Shown piece after piece: positions 52,276-60,519 of a stretch of 64,000 bases of DNA. The notes beneath the pieces are model-generated. The model had not been told where the DNA came from, did not search any database, and saw only the letters and a list, made by a program, of their open reading frames with translations. The stretch's first letter is position 1. Each line of letters begins with the position of its first letter. The position numbers were made by a program, and so were the translations under genes. The DNA is taken from the NCBI GenBank assembly GCA_963715275.1, contig CAVQSF010000035.1, forward strand, positions 930,001 to 994,000. The letters run 5' to 3'. Source of the DNA: Aureliella sp963715275. Lineage in GTDB: Bacteria; Planctomycetota; Planctomycetia; Pirellulales; Pirellulaceae.

Positions 52276-53385
52276 TTAAGCGTGCTTGGCCGCGAAGTCG
52301 CTCATAAAGCCTGCTAGTGCTTGAACTCCCTCCAAGGGCATCGCATTGTAAATGCTCGCGCGAATGCCGCCGACGCTACGGTGACCTTTCAAGTTGCTCA
52401 AGCCCTGCTCTAATGCCTCCGTCAAAAAGCTGCTCTCCTGTGCCTCGTCCGCAAATCGGAAGGTGACGTTCATCAGCGAACGATCCTGCTTCCGGGCATG
52501 TCCCACATAGAACTCCGGGTACTCGTCAAGCACGTCGTAGACTAGCTTTGCCTTGCGCTGATTAAGTTCGAGCATTTTGTCGAGTCCGCCGATCGTCTCT
52601 TCCAGCCACTTGGCTACCAGGCCCAAGGTGTAGATGGCAAAGGTGGGCGGTGTATTCCACATCGAGTCGGCATCGGCGTGGTTCTTGTAGCTCATGTAGC
52701 CCGGCACGCTGGCGTCAGTCTCGCGCAACAATTCTCGGTGAATGACCACGACGGTGACTCCCGCCGGGCCTGCATTCTTTTGCGCACAGGCATACATCAG
52801 GCCGTAGCGACCGATGTTGTAGGGTCGACACAAGAAATCACTTGACGAGTCACAGACCAGTGGTGGAGCGCCGCAATCCCAATCACTGCCGTATTGAACT
52901 CCCTGAATTGTCTCGTTACTGGTGATGTGCACGTACGGGGCTTGCTCGTTCACGGTCAATTCCGCCAGGTCCGGCAGTCGGTCGTAGTTGCTAGCCTTGG
53001 CGTCATACAGCACCTCGACTGGCCCCTCGCGTCTAGCCTCTTCAACCGCATTCTTGCCCCAGGAGCCTGTCACTACATATTGTGCCGGTTGCTTGCTCCC
53101 GCGCAGCAAGTTAACGGGCACCATCGAAAATTGCAGCCTGGCTCCCCCCTGCAAAAACAGGATGTCATAGCTGTCGTCCAACCCCAGCAGCCGACCAAGA
53201 CGTTGCTTGGCATCTTCCTGGACGGCCATGTACTGCTTACTGCGATGCGAAACCTCCAGTATCGAAGCCCCAGCGCCTGGCAAGCACAGCAATTCATCGC
53301 GAATTTGCTCCAGCACGGGTACCGGCAGCACCGCTGGACCGGGAGAAAAATTGTAGACCCGTTCTTGGGCAACTTGGACGGACAT
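52276..53385 (-). CDS. serC: Phosphoserine aminotransferase
   Basis: PLP enzyme that transaminates 3-phosphohydroxypyruvate to phosphoserine. VYNFSPGPAVLPVPVLEQI starts the family signature, and the pyridoxal lysine is in YACAQKNAGPAGVTVVVI. FSMVPVNLL, YVVTGSWGKNA and the closing GGIRASIYNAMPLEGVQAL are typical. 369 residues. The preceding step, SerA, is encoded next on the strand; the serB phosphatase is not in the window. Confidence 0.96.
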   Translation of the reverse strand: MSVQVAQERVYNFSPGPAVLPVPVLEQIRDELLCLPGAGASILEVSHRSKQYMAVQEDAKQRLGRLLGLDDSYDILFLQGGARLQFSMVPVNLLRGSKQPAQYVVTGSWGKNAVEEARREGPVEVLYDAKASNYDRLPDLAELTVNEQAPYVHITSNETIQGVQYGSDWDCGAPPLVCDSSSDFLCRPYNIGRYGLMYACAQKNAGPAGVTVVVIHRELLRETDASVPGYMSYKNHADADSMWNTPPTFAIYTLGLVAKWLEETIGGLDKMLELNQRKAKLVYDVLDEYPEFYVGHARKQDRSLMNVTFRFADEAQESSFLTEALEQGLSNLKGHRSVGGIRASIYNAMPLEGVQALAGFMSDFAAKHA

Positions 53386-53501
53386 CCTAACATTCCTTTT
53401 TCAGCAAACCACTTTGTCGGGAGGATCCATTTTAGGATCGTTGGCATTTTCGCGGAAGAAGAGGCACCGCTCAGGCGGTCTCGTGCCGTTTGTCTTCCCG
53501 G

Positions 53502-55331
53502 TTACCGTTTGCTGGGATCTGGCACATAGACAAATTGTCCCTGATTTTCCCGCGCAATGTTCCGCAATAATTCCTGCCCTTCCAGCGAGTAAAAGGCGAT
53601 CGCGTGGATGGGAACCAGCACTTGTTCCCCGTGGATGAGGTCCGTGACCCGGTTCTCCGTTCGCAAAAAGGCGGCAACATCGACTGTTGTCACACCGTCG
53701 GTCAGTAAGTAGATAGCATCCGGCTCCTTGCTGATGGCCAAAACCAGCGCCTTGTTGGGCGGTGCACCAACGCCGATCGTCAGCGAGTCCACCCATCGCT
53801 GGGCGTGCTGTAGATTGTCTGGCGTGGCATACAAAGGGTAGGACGCGGGATCGCTTTCGCCCGGGAGCGTGATGGCTTCAAGATTGCGATTGAAGAAGAT
53901 AATGTAGAAACGCTGCGTCGGCTTGAGGCTGGCCAAAGACTTAAGCAATTCCAGTTTGGCCGCCTGCCAGGGGCCGCCGCGCATGCTCGCTGAGCCGTCG
54001 ATAACGTAGCAAAAGCTATTACCCCCGGCGGCCGCACCGAAGAAACTGGCCGATGCGTTCATGGCACTGGTGGCCGCCGTTACCGCTGATTGGGCGGCTG
54101 CCGCGGAGTTAGCCAAACTTCCCATAGTCGAAACGAAATCGGTCGCGTTCTCACTGATCATGGGGCCAAGTTCGGCCATTTCACTGGCCGCGTCCAACGC
54201 TGGTGTTGCGGCGGGGACCGGTTCCGTGACCTCGTCTGCCACATCCACCTCAAGCGGTTGCGTCAGTTCAAAAGTCTCTTCCGCTACATCGACACTGGAC
54301 GATTCGAAAGCCATTCCTGCTGGGGGAGGAGGAAGTTTCAGGGTGACCCAAGCCAAAATCACAAGCAGCAGCACGTGTGCCAGCAGGCTGCTAATCACGC
54401 CTCCCAGCCCCGAGAACAATGCCACCTCTCGATGGTGCTGCTTCTGCTCCTCCTGTTGTTGTTGGCTGCCTAGGCTGGTCGCTATTTCCAATAAGACTTG
54501 TTTCTTTTTGGGGCTGGCTGCTGTTTCTAAGGCTGAGCTTCTCTCCGTCTGCGTTTCCGTGACCGTTCGTCCTCGGTTGGGCGTCGAGTCGGAGCTCTCG
54601 GTTGGTTTGGGCTCGGGATCACAGTTCTCGGGATCACAGTTCTCGGGATCACAGTTCTCGGGATCACAGTTCTCGGGATCACAGTTAAAGCCCCGCGTGT
54701 CGACCAGCGGACGATCAAACTCAACCTGCGAATCGGGTTTCCGCCCAGTAACGGGATCTGCCAATATCGGATGAGGCTGCCTGGCATCCGGTTCGCCTGA
54801 TGGAAATGGACTGAGTTGGGACGGATCGAGACCTGACAATGTCCCAAGTGCAGGGTCTCGCAGCTTAGCCTGGCGGGCATCGACTCTGGCCTGCGCGAAA
54901 GGCAGCAATTGATCCCAAGTATCAATGGTCCGTTTTGGCTGCTGAAACTCCGCCTGGGAAGCAGGCGATTCCTTGGTCGGGGTGACATCCGGTGCTAATC
55001 CCTGAGCATGGGGTGCGTCGACACGTATGGCAGTCATTGCATCGCCTGACGGAGGGGAACCGAATCCGTCCGTCAGTTCCCCTTCATCCAGCATCCACTG
55101 CTTCAAGCTGGCGACCGCTTGCCGATCCCCGCTCTTGGCATGCTCGAGTAGTACTTCCAGCTTGGCCTTCTTGGCTTCGGCCCTGGCGGCGGCAGCTTCG
55201 AATTTCAACCGCGCGAGCAGCAAGTCACCTTGGGCTATTAGCTCAGAAGATGGTGACGCACACTCCTCCGGTTGCCTGGAAAAGCCCGGCTTGCGCTGGG
55301 TGAATTCGCCTGTTTCATGCTCCGAAGTCAT
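53502..55331 (-). CDS. Membrane-anchored vWA protein with CDPEN tandem repeats
   Basis: A long charged cytoplasmic part of about 320 residues includes a coiled-coil-like LKFEAAAARAEAKKAKLEVLL and a five-fold pentapeptide repeat NCDPE (DNA 54612-54686). One membrane span (GVISSLLAHVLLLVILAWVTL) leads to a periplasmic linker and a vWA domain: FFGAAAGGNSFCYVIDGSASMRGG with MIDAS DGSAS near residue 444, and AIYLLTDGVTTVDV. The span-plus-vWA half is a paralogue of the protein at 31196. 609 residues; the ATG at 55331 is the only long option. Partner unknown. Confidence 0.85.
   Translation of the reverse strand: MTSEHETGEFTQRKPGFSRQPEECASPSSELIAQGDLLLARLKFEAAAARAEAKKAKLEVLLEHAKSGDRQAVASLKQWMLDEGELTDGFGSPPSGDAMTAIRVDAPHAQGLAPDVTPTKESPASQAEFQQPKRTIDTWDQLLPFAQARVDARQAKLRDPALGTLSGLDPSQLSPFPSGEPDARQPHPILADPVTGRKPDSQVEFDRPLVDTRGFNCDPENCDPENCDPENCDPENCDPEPKPTESSDSTPNRGRTVTETQTERSSALETAASPKKKQVLLEIATSLGSQQQQEEQKQHHREVALFSGLGGVISSLLAHVLLLVILAWVTLKLPPPPAGMAFESSSVDVAEETFELTQPLEVDVADEVTEPVPAATPALDAASEMAELGPMISENATDFVSTMGSLANSAAAAQSAVTAATSAMNASASFFGAAAGGNSFCYVIDGSASMRGGPWQAAKLELLKSLASLKPTQRFYIIFFNRNLEAITLPGESDPASYPLYATPDNLQHAQRWVDSLTIGVGAPPNKALVLAISKEPDAIYLLTDGVTTVDVAAFLRTENRVTDLIHGEQVLVPIHAIAFYSLEGQELLRNIARENQGQFVYVPDPSKR
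54612..54686 (-). repeat. Five perfect 15-base tandem repeats encoding NCDPE
   Basis: The unit CTCGGGATCACAGTT (plus strand) is repeated five times without change and encodes CDPEN repeats in the vWA gene. Perfect DNA identity marks recent expansion; copy number may vary between strains. Confidence 0.9.
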
Positions 55332-55682
55332 GGACGACTAATCGATCTGGATGTGCTTGTCGGAATTTATCGAATTGATGTTTCCAAGAGTGCAGAGTCT
55401 CCAATCTTCGGCAGACAGTTTGCAATATCCGGATTTCCACGTCAACACGTTCGCTAGCAAATGATTGCCCTTGGCTCTCGACTGCGAGTTTGAATATAAG
55501 CCAAGTAAATACTCGCAGAAGCAGTGACACAGTTGGTGTCTAGGTCACAGGCATTGCGTTTGCCGAGAAGGTAAGCCGGTTTCGTTCACGACCCGAGTCC
55601 AATTCACTGCAGGCGACAATTTTCCAAACCACAGAAGCGCTGAAGCGCCTCCGCAAAAAATCAACGGAAAGCCTGAAACAAG
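55332..55682. other. Divergent promoter region, nothing specific seen
   Basis: 351 bases between the minus-strand vWA gene and the plus-strand exported protein gene. Promoters for both should lie here. Short frames such as 55315-55530 minus have no family features. Confidence 0.4.
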
Positions 55683-56897
55683 ATGTCCATTCGCCGGCAA
55701 AATTTCTTCGCAGCGAGCATACTTGTGGTGACGGTACTGGCGGCTGCTCAAGAAAATTGTGCCGCACAGACTGGTGTCGGTCTCCCTCCAGCCGCTGTTC
55801 CCAGCCTGCCGTCGACGCCGGCACCATCCGGATCGCAGTCCGGACCATCCGGATTGCAGTCGCGACCGTCCGGTGGAACCCCCAATCTCCCTACCGAAGC
55901 GGGGCAATACTGGCAGACCTATGATCTGCGTCCGTACACGAAGGAACTGACGAACGTAGATCGGCCTCAGCAGGCAATTGTGGATTGGGTTCTGCGTGAA
56001 ACCGGCACGGATGTTTGGTTCACGGATCCCTTTGGCTTCTTGAACGCTGACCGAGACACCTTGCGTGTCTACCACAACGACGAAATGCATCAAATCGTAC
56101 GCGATGTACACGAGCGATTTGTGAATGGGACTACGGAACCGCAGCGATTCGGCCTGCGGCTAATGACCGTCAACAGTCCGAATTGGAGGACTCGAGCGGG
56201 AGGCCTGTTGCGCAGCGTTAAAGCGCAATCTCCAGGAGTACGGGCCTACCTGCTATCCAAGGAGAACTCGGCGATTCTCATGGCACTGCTCCGCGGGCGC
56301 ACGGACTTTAAGGAACTCAGTGCAAACGACCTCATTGTTATGAATGGTCAGCCGCAGGTTTTGGAGCAACTACGAGGTAGGAACTTCGTTGAGGATTACC
56401 AGCAGGTACAGGGCGCTTGGCCTCCCTACATGCCGACGACCGGAGAGATCAAAGAGGGCTATAGGTTGCAACTAAGCCCGCTGCTCAGCGTGGACGAGCA
56501 AATCGTGGATTTAGTGATTAAGTGCAATATCGATCAGGTAGAAAGGCTAGTGGATGTCAACCTCGATCTACCGCTGCAGGGCGGTCAAGTATTTCCGGCC
56601 CAGATCAATGTGCCACAAATCGCCAGCTGGCGATTGCATGAACGTTTCCGCTGGCCTGCCGGGCAAGTTCTATTACTGAGTTGTGGCGTAGTAGCAGCTC
56701 CTCAAGAAGCCACCAATGATACACTCATGGGACGCGGGGGCTCGCTGTTTGGGTTGGATCGTGTATTGCCTCCTCGAGGCGACCGAGCGGACGCCTTGAT
56801 GCTGATTGAATATCGTGGTGACGCGAAAACTCAACTGACTCCCGCGGTTCAAACGAAGCAGCAAGCCGCGAATCCACTGAGCCGGGGCAGGTATTAG
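55683..56897 (+). CDS. Exported protein resembling a secretin domain
   Basis: Signal peptide (FFAASILVVTVLAAAQENCAAQ), a Pro/Ser/Gly linker (PSTPAPSGSQSGPSGLQSRP) and a mature part of about 330 residues. A short helical segment (LRVYHNDEMHQIVRDVHERFVN) precedes RFGLRLMTVNSPNWRTRAGG; the C-terminal half LQLSPLLSVDEQIVDLVIKCNIDQVERL, then PQIASWRLHERFRWPAGQVLLLSCGVVA and ALMLIEYRG follows the strand pattern of secretin C-terminal domains. No outer-membrane ring can be proven. 404 residues. It may act in the outer envelope; a secretin-like fold is an inference. Confidence 0.7.
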   Translation: MSIRRQNFFAASILVVTVLAAAQENCAAQTGVGLPPAAVPSLPSTPAPSGSQSGPSGLQSRPSGGTPNLPTEAGQYWQTYDLRPYTKELTNVDRPQQAIVDWVLRETGTDVWFTDPFGFLNADRDTLRVYHNDEMHQIVRDVHERFVNGTTEPQRFGLRLMTVNSPNWRTRAGGLLRSVKAQSPGVRAYLLSKENSAILMALLRGRTDFKELSANDLIVMNGQPQVLEQLRGRNFVEDYQQVQGAWPPYMPTTGEIKEGYRLQLSPLLSVDEQIVDLVIKCNIDQVERLVDVNLDLPLQGGQVFPAQINVPQIASWRLHERFRWPAGQVLLLSCGVVAAPQEATNDTLMGRGGSLFGLDRVLPPRGDRADALMLIEYRGDAKTQLTPAVQTKQQAANPLSRGRY

Positions 56898-57088
56898 GCT
56901 GACGTCAGAAGGAATTCACCAAACATTTTCTTCTCGGCTGTTTCTGCTATGCGGGGCCGGGCAAGGCGGATGACTGTGATGCCAATGGTCTTGGGGGCGT
57001 GCTGAACCTAAGCACGGCGGTAGCTTGCGAAAGTTTCAAAGTTAAGCAACACTGTGTCCCCCCGCTTCGTTCTCTCGTGAATCCCCCC

Positions 57089-58396
57089 ATGTCCATGTCT
57101 CGCAAACGTGTTGTCATCACCGGCTTAGGGATCGTTAGCCCAATTGGCTGCGATCTTGACACCGTCTGGAAAAACCTGTGTGAAGGAAAGTCGGGCGTTT
57201 CGCGGCTTGAACGGCTGCCGACCGGTTCGCTCCCGTTTGCGTCGGGAGGTGAAGTCAAGGATTTTACGGGGGACGTGACCGAGTACGGTCCGCTTGAGAA
57301 GCCGCTGCAACGGGCGATCAAGAAAAATATGAAGGTGATGTGCCGCGAAATCGAGATGGGTGTGGCTGCTTGCCAAAAAGCCCTCACTCATAGCGGGCTT
57401 GGCAATGATCGCGATGCGGACCGCTGCGGTTGCCACTTTGGCTGCGAGTACATCCTGACGAGGCCCGAAGAGTATGCTGACGGCGTCACTCACTGTCGCG
57501 CACAGGCGGGCGGCGATTTCCATGTCAAAGACTGGCCTGCGTTCGGCTTGCCGAAGGTCAATCCGCTGTGGTTGCTAAAGTATTTGCCCAACATGCCCAA
57601 CAGCCACGTCTCCATCTACAACGATTTTCGTGGACCGAACAATGCGATCACGGTGCGCGAAGCCAGCATGAACTTGGCCATGGCCGAGGGCACCTCAATT
57701 ATCCAACGCGGTGCGGCGGATGTGATGCTCATCGGAGCAACCGGAACGAAGATTCATCCGTTGCAGACCATTCACGTGGCTTTGGTCGATCAACTGGCCA
57801 GCGAGCGTGAAGATCCGGCGGAAATGGCCCGGCCGTTTGATGCCGCTGGGGATGGTCTCGTCCTCGGCGAAGGAGCCGGAGCGATTGTGTTGGAATCTCT
57901 AGAGCATGCCCAGGCCCGAGGAGCGGAGATTTGGGGCGAGGTGATTGGTACGGGTGCTTCCATGGTCGGAAAAAGAGGGGATCGCGACTTTCTTTTTCAA
58001 AGTATCCAGCAAGCCTTGGCGGCTGGCCTTGCATCGGCCCAGTCGCACCTGCCCGATCGTTGGCATGTGCATGCCCAAGGACTAGGGATACCCGCAGAGG
58101 ATCGGTCCGAATCGCTGGCCATTGGGAGTGTCTTGGCCGACCATGGTTCGATTCCGGTCACCGCCTGCTCGAGTTATACAGGTAGTTTGGGTGCCGGCGG
58201 AGCCGCCGTGGATATCATTTCCAGCTTGCTGGCAATCAAGCATGGCCAGCTTTTTCCAATTCGCAATCTTGATTCCCCGTGCAATCATGTCCGTTGGAAG
58301 CCAGCCGCAGTTGGAGAGGATCCAGGTCGGGGCTTCATCCATTCCAGCTACACAAGACAAGGGCAAGCTGCCAGCCTAGTGATCTCCGCGGCCTGA
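57089..58396 (+). CDS. Beta-ketoacyl synthase homologue without catalytic residues
   Basis: A full ketosynthase fold of 435 residues: RVVITGLGIVSPIGCDLDTVW, FRGPNNAITVREASMNLAMAEG, RGAADVMLIGATGT, RPFDAAGDGLVLGEGAGAIVLE. In FabF-type enzymes the active cysteine lies in TACxSG; here that place is VREASM, with Glu191. The first histidine is kept (His328 in VHAQGLGIPAED), but the lysine and second histidine of KSxxGHxxGAAG are Ser361 and Ser366 (CSSYTGSLGAGG), and the GFGG tail is missing. It resembles chain-length-factor-like partners rather than an enzyme. No acyl carrier protein gene is beside it. The ATG at 57089 is preferred over the upstream frame to 56999. Confidence 0.85.
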   Translation: MSMSRKRVVITGLGIVSPIGCDLDTVWKNLCEGKSGVSRLERLPTGSLPFASGGEVKDFTGDVTEYGPLEKPLQRAIKKNMKVMCREIEMGVAACQKALTHSGLGNDRDADRCGCHFGCEYILTRPEEYADGVTHCRAQAGGDFHVKDWPAFGLPKVNPLWLLKYLPNMPNSHVSIYNDFRGPNNAITVREASMNLAMAEGTSIIQRGAADVMLIGATGTKIHPLQTIHVALVDQLASEREDPAEMARPFDAAGDGLVLGEGAGAIVLESLEHAQARGAEIWGEVIGTGASMVGKRGDRDFLFQSIQQALAAGLASAQSHLPDRWHVHAQGLGIPAEDRSESLAIGSVLADHGSIPVTACSSYTGSLGAGGAAVDIISSLLAIKHGQLFPIRNLDSPCNHVRWKPAAVGEDPGRGFIHSSYTRQGQAASLVISAA

Positions 58397-58792
58397 GCCT
58401 AAGCCGACTGAGGCCAGGAAAACCTGGGATGGCCGATCCCCACACCGGCTCTTGCGACTCGCCGCTTTCGGGATTCAGTCACCGCAGTTGGCATTCGTTG
58501 CCAGCTCACCCTACTCGCCCCCAAGAGTTAACCTGTGAAGCCTTTAAGGCCTGGGTGGCGGGATCTGCGTTGACACTGCGGGACTTGAACTACTACCATT
58601 TGGCGGTTACTGATAAACTTAACCCACATGCTGTGGTTGAGTCTTGTCGGCCGATTTCCGCCGATGTGTTGGGGGCGAGGAGCAGCTTTCGACACACCAT
58701 CGCCTCGCTGGCGCTCTACAAACGTGAGCCCTGTCGGTCTGGGACATCCGGCCACAGGATTTCCACGGATTTTCTCGCGCCGGCTAATACAC
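58397..58792. other. Intergenic region before nusA, no rimP
   Basis: 396 bases between the ketosynthase homologue and nusA. Many bacteria have rimP directly before nusA; no frame here matches it. The nusA frame is open from 58628 but lacks homology before 58793. Nothing else is recognised. Confidence 0.45.
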
Positions 58793-60331
58793 ATGAACCC
58801 TGCTGAACTACTCCGACTTGTTGACTCGCTGCACCGCGAGAAAAACATTGATAGCGAGATTGTGTTCTCCGCGATAGAGTCGGCTCTGGTAACGGCAGTG
58901 CGTAAATACCAGGGAGAGGAAGCTGAGATTGATGTGGTCATCGATCGAGCCACTGGTAACATCGCTGCCGTGTGTGACGGAGAAGAACTCGATCAGGCCG
59001 AAATCGGACGCATCGGTGCACAGACAGCCAAGCAAGTCATCATCCAAAAGATCAAAGAAGCCGAAAGGGACTCCCTATTAGACGAGTTTCATGATCAAGT
59101 TGGACAGCTCATCACGGGCACCGTGCAACGCAGCGATCGAGGCGTGACGACGGTTCAGCTAGGCAATATGGAGGCTATCCTGCCTCGCGGGGAGCAGATT
59201 TCCGGGGAATCGTACCATAACGGTGATCGTATTCGAGCGGTGGTCTATGAGGTCAAGGCCGCCGGCAACCGAGTGAAGGTCATCCTTAGCCGTACCAAGC
59301 CCCAGTTGGTCCAGCGACTCTTCGAGCAGGAGATTCCCGAAATCTCCGAGGGGGTCATTGAGATCAATGCGATCAGTCGCGAGCCGGGGCATCGCAGCAA
59401 AGTCGCGGTTAGCAGCTCCGACCAACGGGTGGATTGTGTTGGTGCTTGCGTGGGGGTTCGGGGGAATCGCATTAAGAATATAACCAGCGAATTGGCTGGT
59501 GAGCGGATCGATATTGTGCGTTGGAGCGATGATCCCATGGTCCTGATTCCCAGTGCGTTGCAGCCGGCGGAAGTTGAGCAGGTCTTGCTGTGCGACATGA
59601 TTGGTCGAGCGATTGTGTTGGTCAAAGATGATCAGCTCTCCCAGGCCATCGGTAAGTTTGGGCAGAATGTTCGTCTTGCTAGCAAATTGGTCGGTTGGGA
59701 TATCGAGATCATGACCGCCGGCGAGCTGGAGGAGCAGATAGATCGGGCCGTGGGGGCTTTCCTTGAACTAGAAGGAATGACGGATGATTTGGCACAAAGA
59801 CTAGTGGAACAGGGATATTTGTCGTACGATGATCTTTCCGTGATCGAGCCGGATGCCTTGATGGAGATGGGGGGCATTTCGGCGGAGCAAGTCGACGTCA
59901 TTGTAGAGCAGGCTGAGGAGCGGGCTGAGGAAGCCGAACGCGTCGCCGAAGAACAGAAGAGATTAAAGAAAGAACAAGATATAGCAGCACAGATAGCTGC
60001 TACCCAAGCGCTGGCTGCCGGTTCGGCTGGGAATGCAGCGCCGGCCAAGTCTGCTAGTAGTCCTGTGGCAGAAGCGACCGCCGGCGAGGCTTCGGAAATC
60101 GAAACCCCGGTGAATGAAGGTGATCAAGCAGCCGCGGACAATGAGACTGCAGCTATCGATGGGGGTGAGTTGGCAGGTGCCAGCGAAATAGAAGCTGAGG
60201 GGTTGGAGGAATCCAAATCTTCAGGCGAGCCAGTAACAAGTGAAACATCCGAGCAGCGGGAGGAGGCTCCTGCTGCGACTCGTGCTCCAGAGGAAACTAT
60301 GGACGAGACCAATGTCGCCGATCGGAATTAA
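58793..60331 (+). CDS. nusA: Transcription termination/antitermination factor NusA
   Basis: N-terminal domain (ELLRLVDSLHREKNIDSEIVFSAIESALVTAVRK), S1 domain near ITGTVQRSDRGVTTVQLGNMEAILP, two KH domains (KVILSRTKPQLVQRLFEQEIPEI, VGACVGVRGNRIKNITSELAGERIDIV and AIGKFGQNVRLASKLVGWDIEIM). A helix-hairpin-helix part (GMTDDLAQRLVEQGYLSYDDLSV) and an Ala/Glu-rich disordered tail of about 130 residues follow. The ATG at 58793 is the family start. 512 residues. First gene of nusA-infB-rbfA; it acts on RNA polymerase during elongation. Confidence 0.96.
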   Translation: MNPAELLRLVDSLHREKNIDSEIVFSAIESALVTAVRKYQGEEAEIDVVIDRATGNIAAVCDGEELDQAEIGRIGAQTAKQVIIQKIKEAERDSLLDEFHDQVGQLITGTVQRSDRGVTTVQLGNMEAILPRGEQISGESYHNGDRIRAVVYEVKAAGNRVKVILSRTKPQLVQRLFEQEIPEISEGVIEINAISREPGHRSKVAVSSSDQRVDCVGACVGVRGNRIKNITSELAGERIDIVRWSDDPMVLIPSALQPAEVEQVLLCDMIGRAIVLVKDDQLSQAIGKFGQNVRLASKLVGWDIEIMTAGELEEQIDRAVGAFLELEGMTDDLAQRLVEQGYLSYDDLSVIEPDALMEMGGISAEQVDVIVEQAEERAEEAERVAEEQKRLKKEQDIAAQIAATQALAAGSAGNAAPAKSASSPVAEATAGEASEIETPVNEGDQAAADNETAAIDGGELAGASEIEAEGLEESKSSGEPVTSETSEQREEAPAATRAPEETMDETNVADRN

Positions 60332-60519
60332 CCCTCTGGTCGGTAATGGCCGACGGCTACCTAGCCGATCTGGTTTCCGAAATGTCGTTGCTCAGGATCT
60401 GAGGAAACGTCCATGTAGTTGACACGCCACGTGCTCAAAGTGGCCGTGTCGATCGTGGGCAGCGAGCCGGCGAAGACCAACAGACCACTTTATTTTGATT
60501 CCGAGGGGAATAACCGCAC

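Noticed and set aside
58628..58792. Upstream extension of nusA
   Set aside because: The 55 extra residues are not NusA-like; the ATG at 58793 starts the conserved MNPAELLRLVDSL segment.
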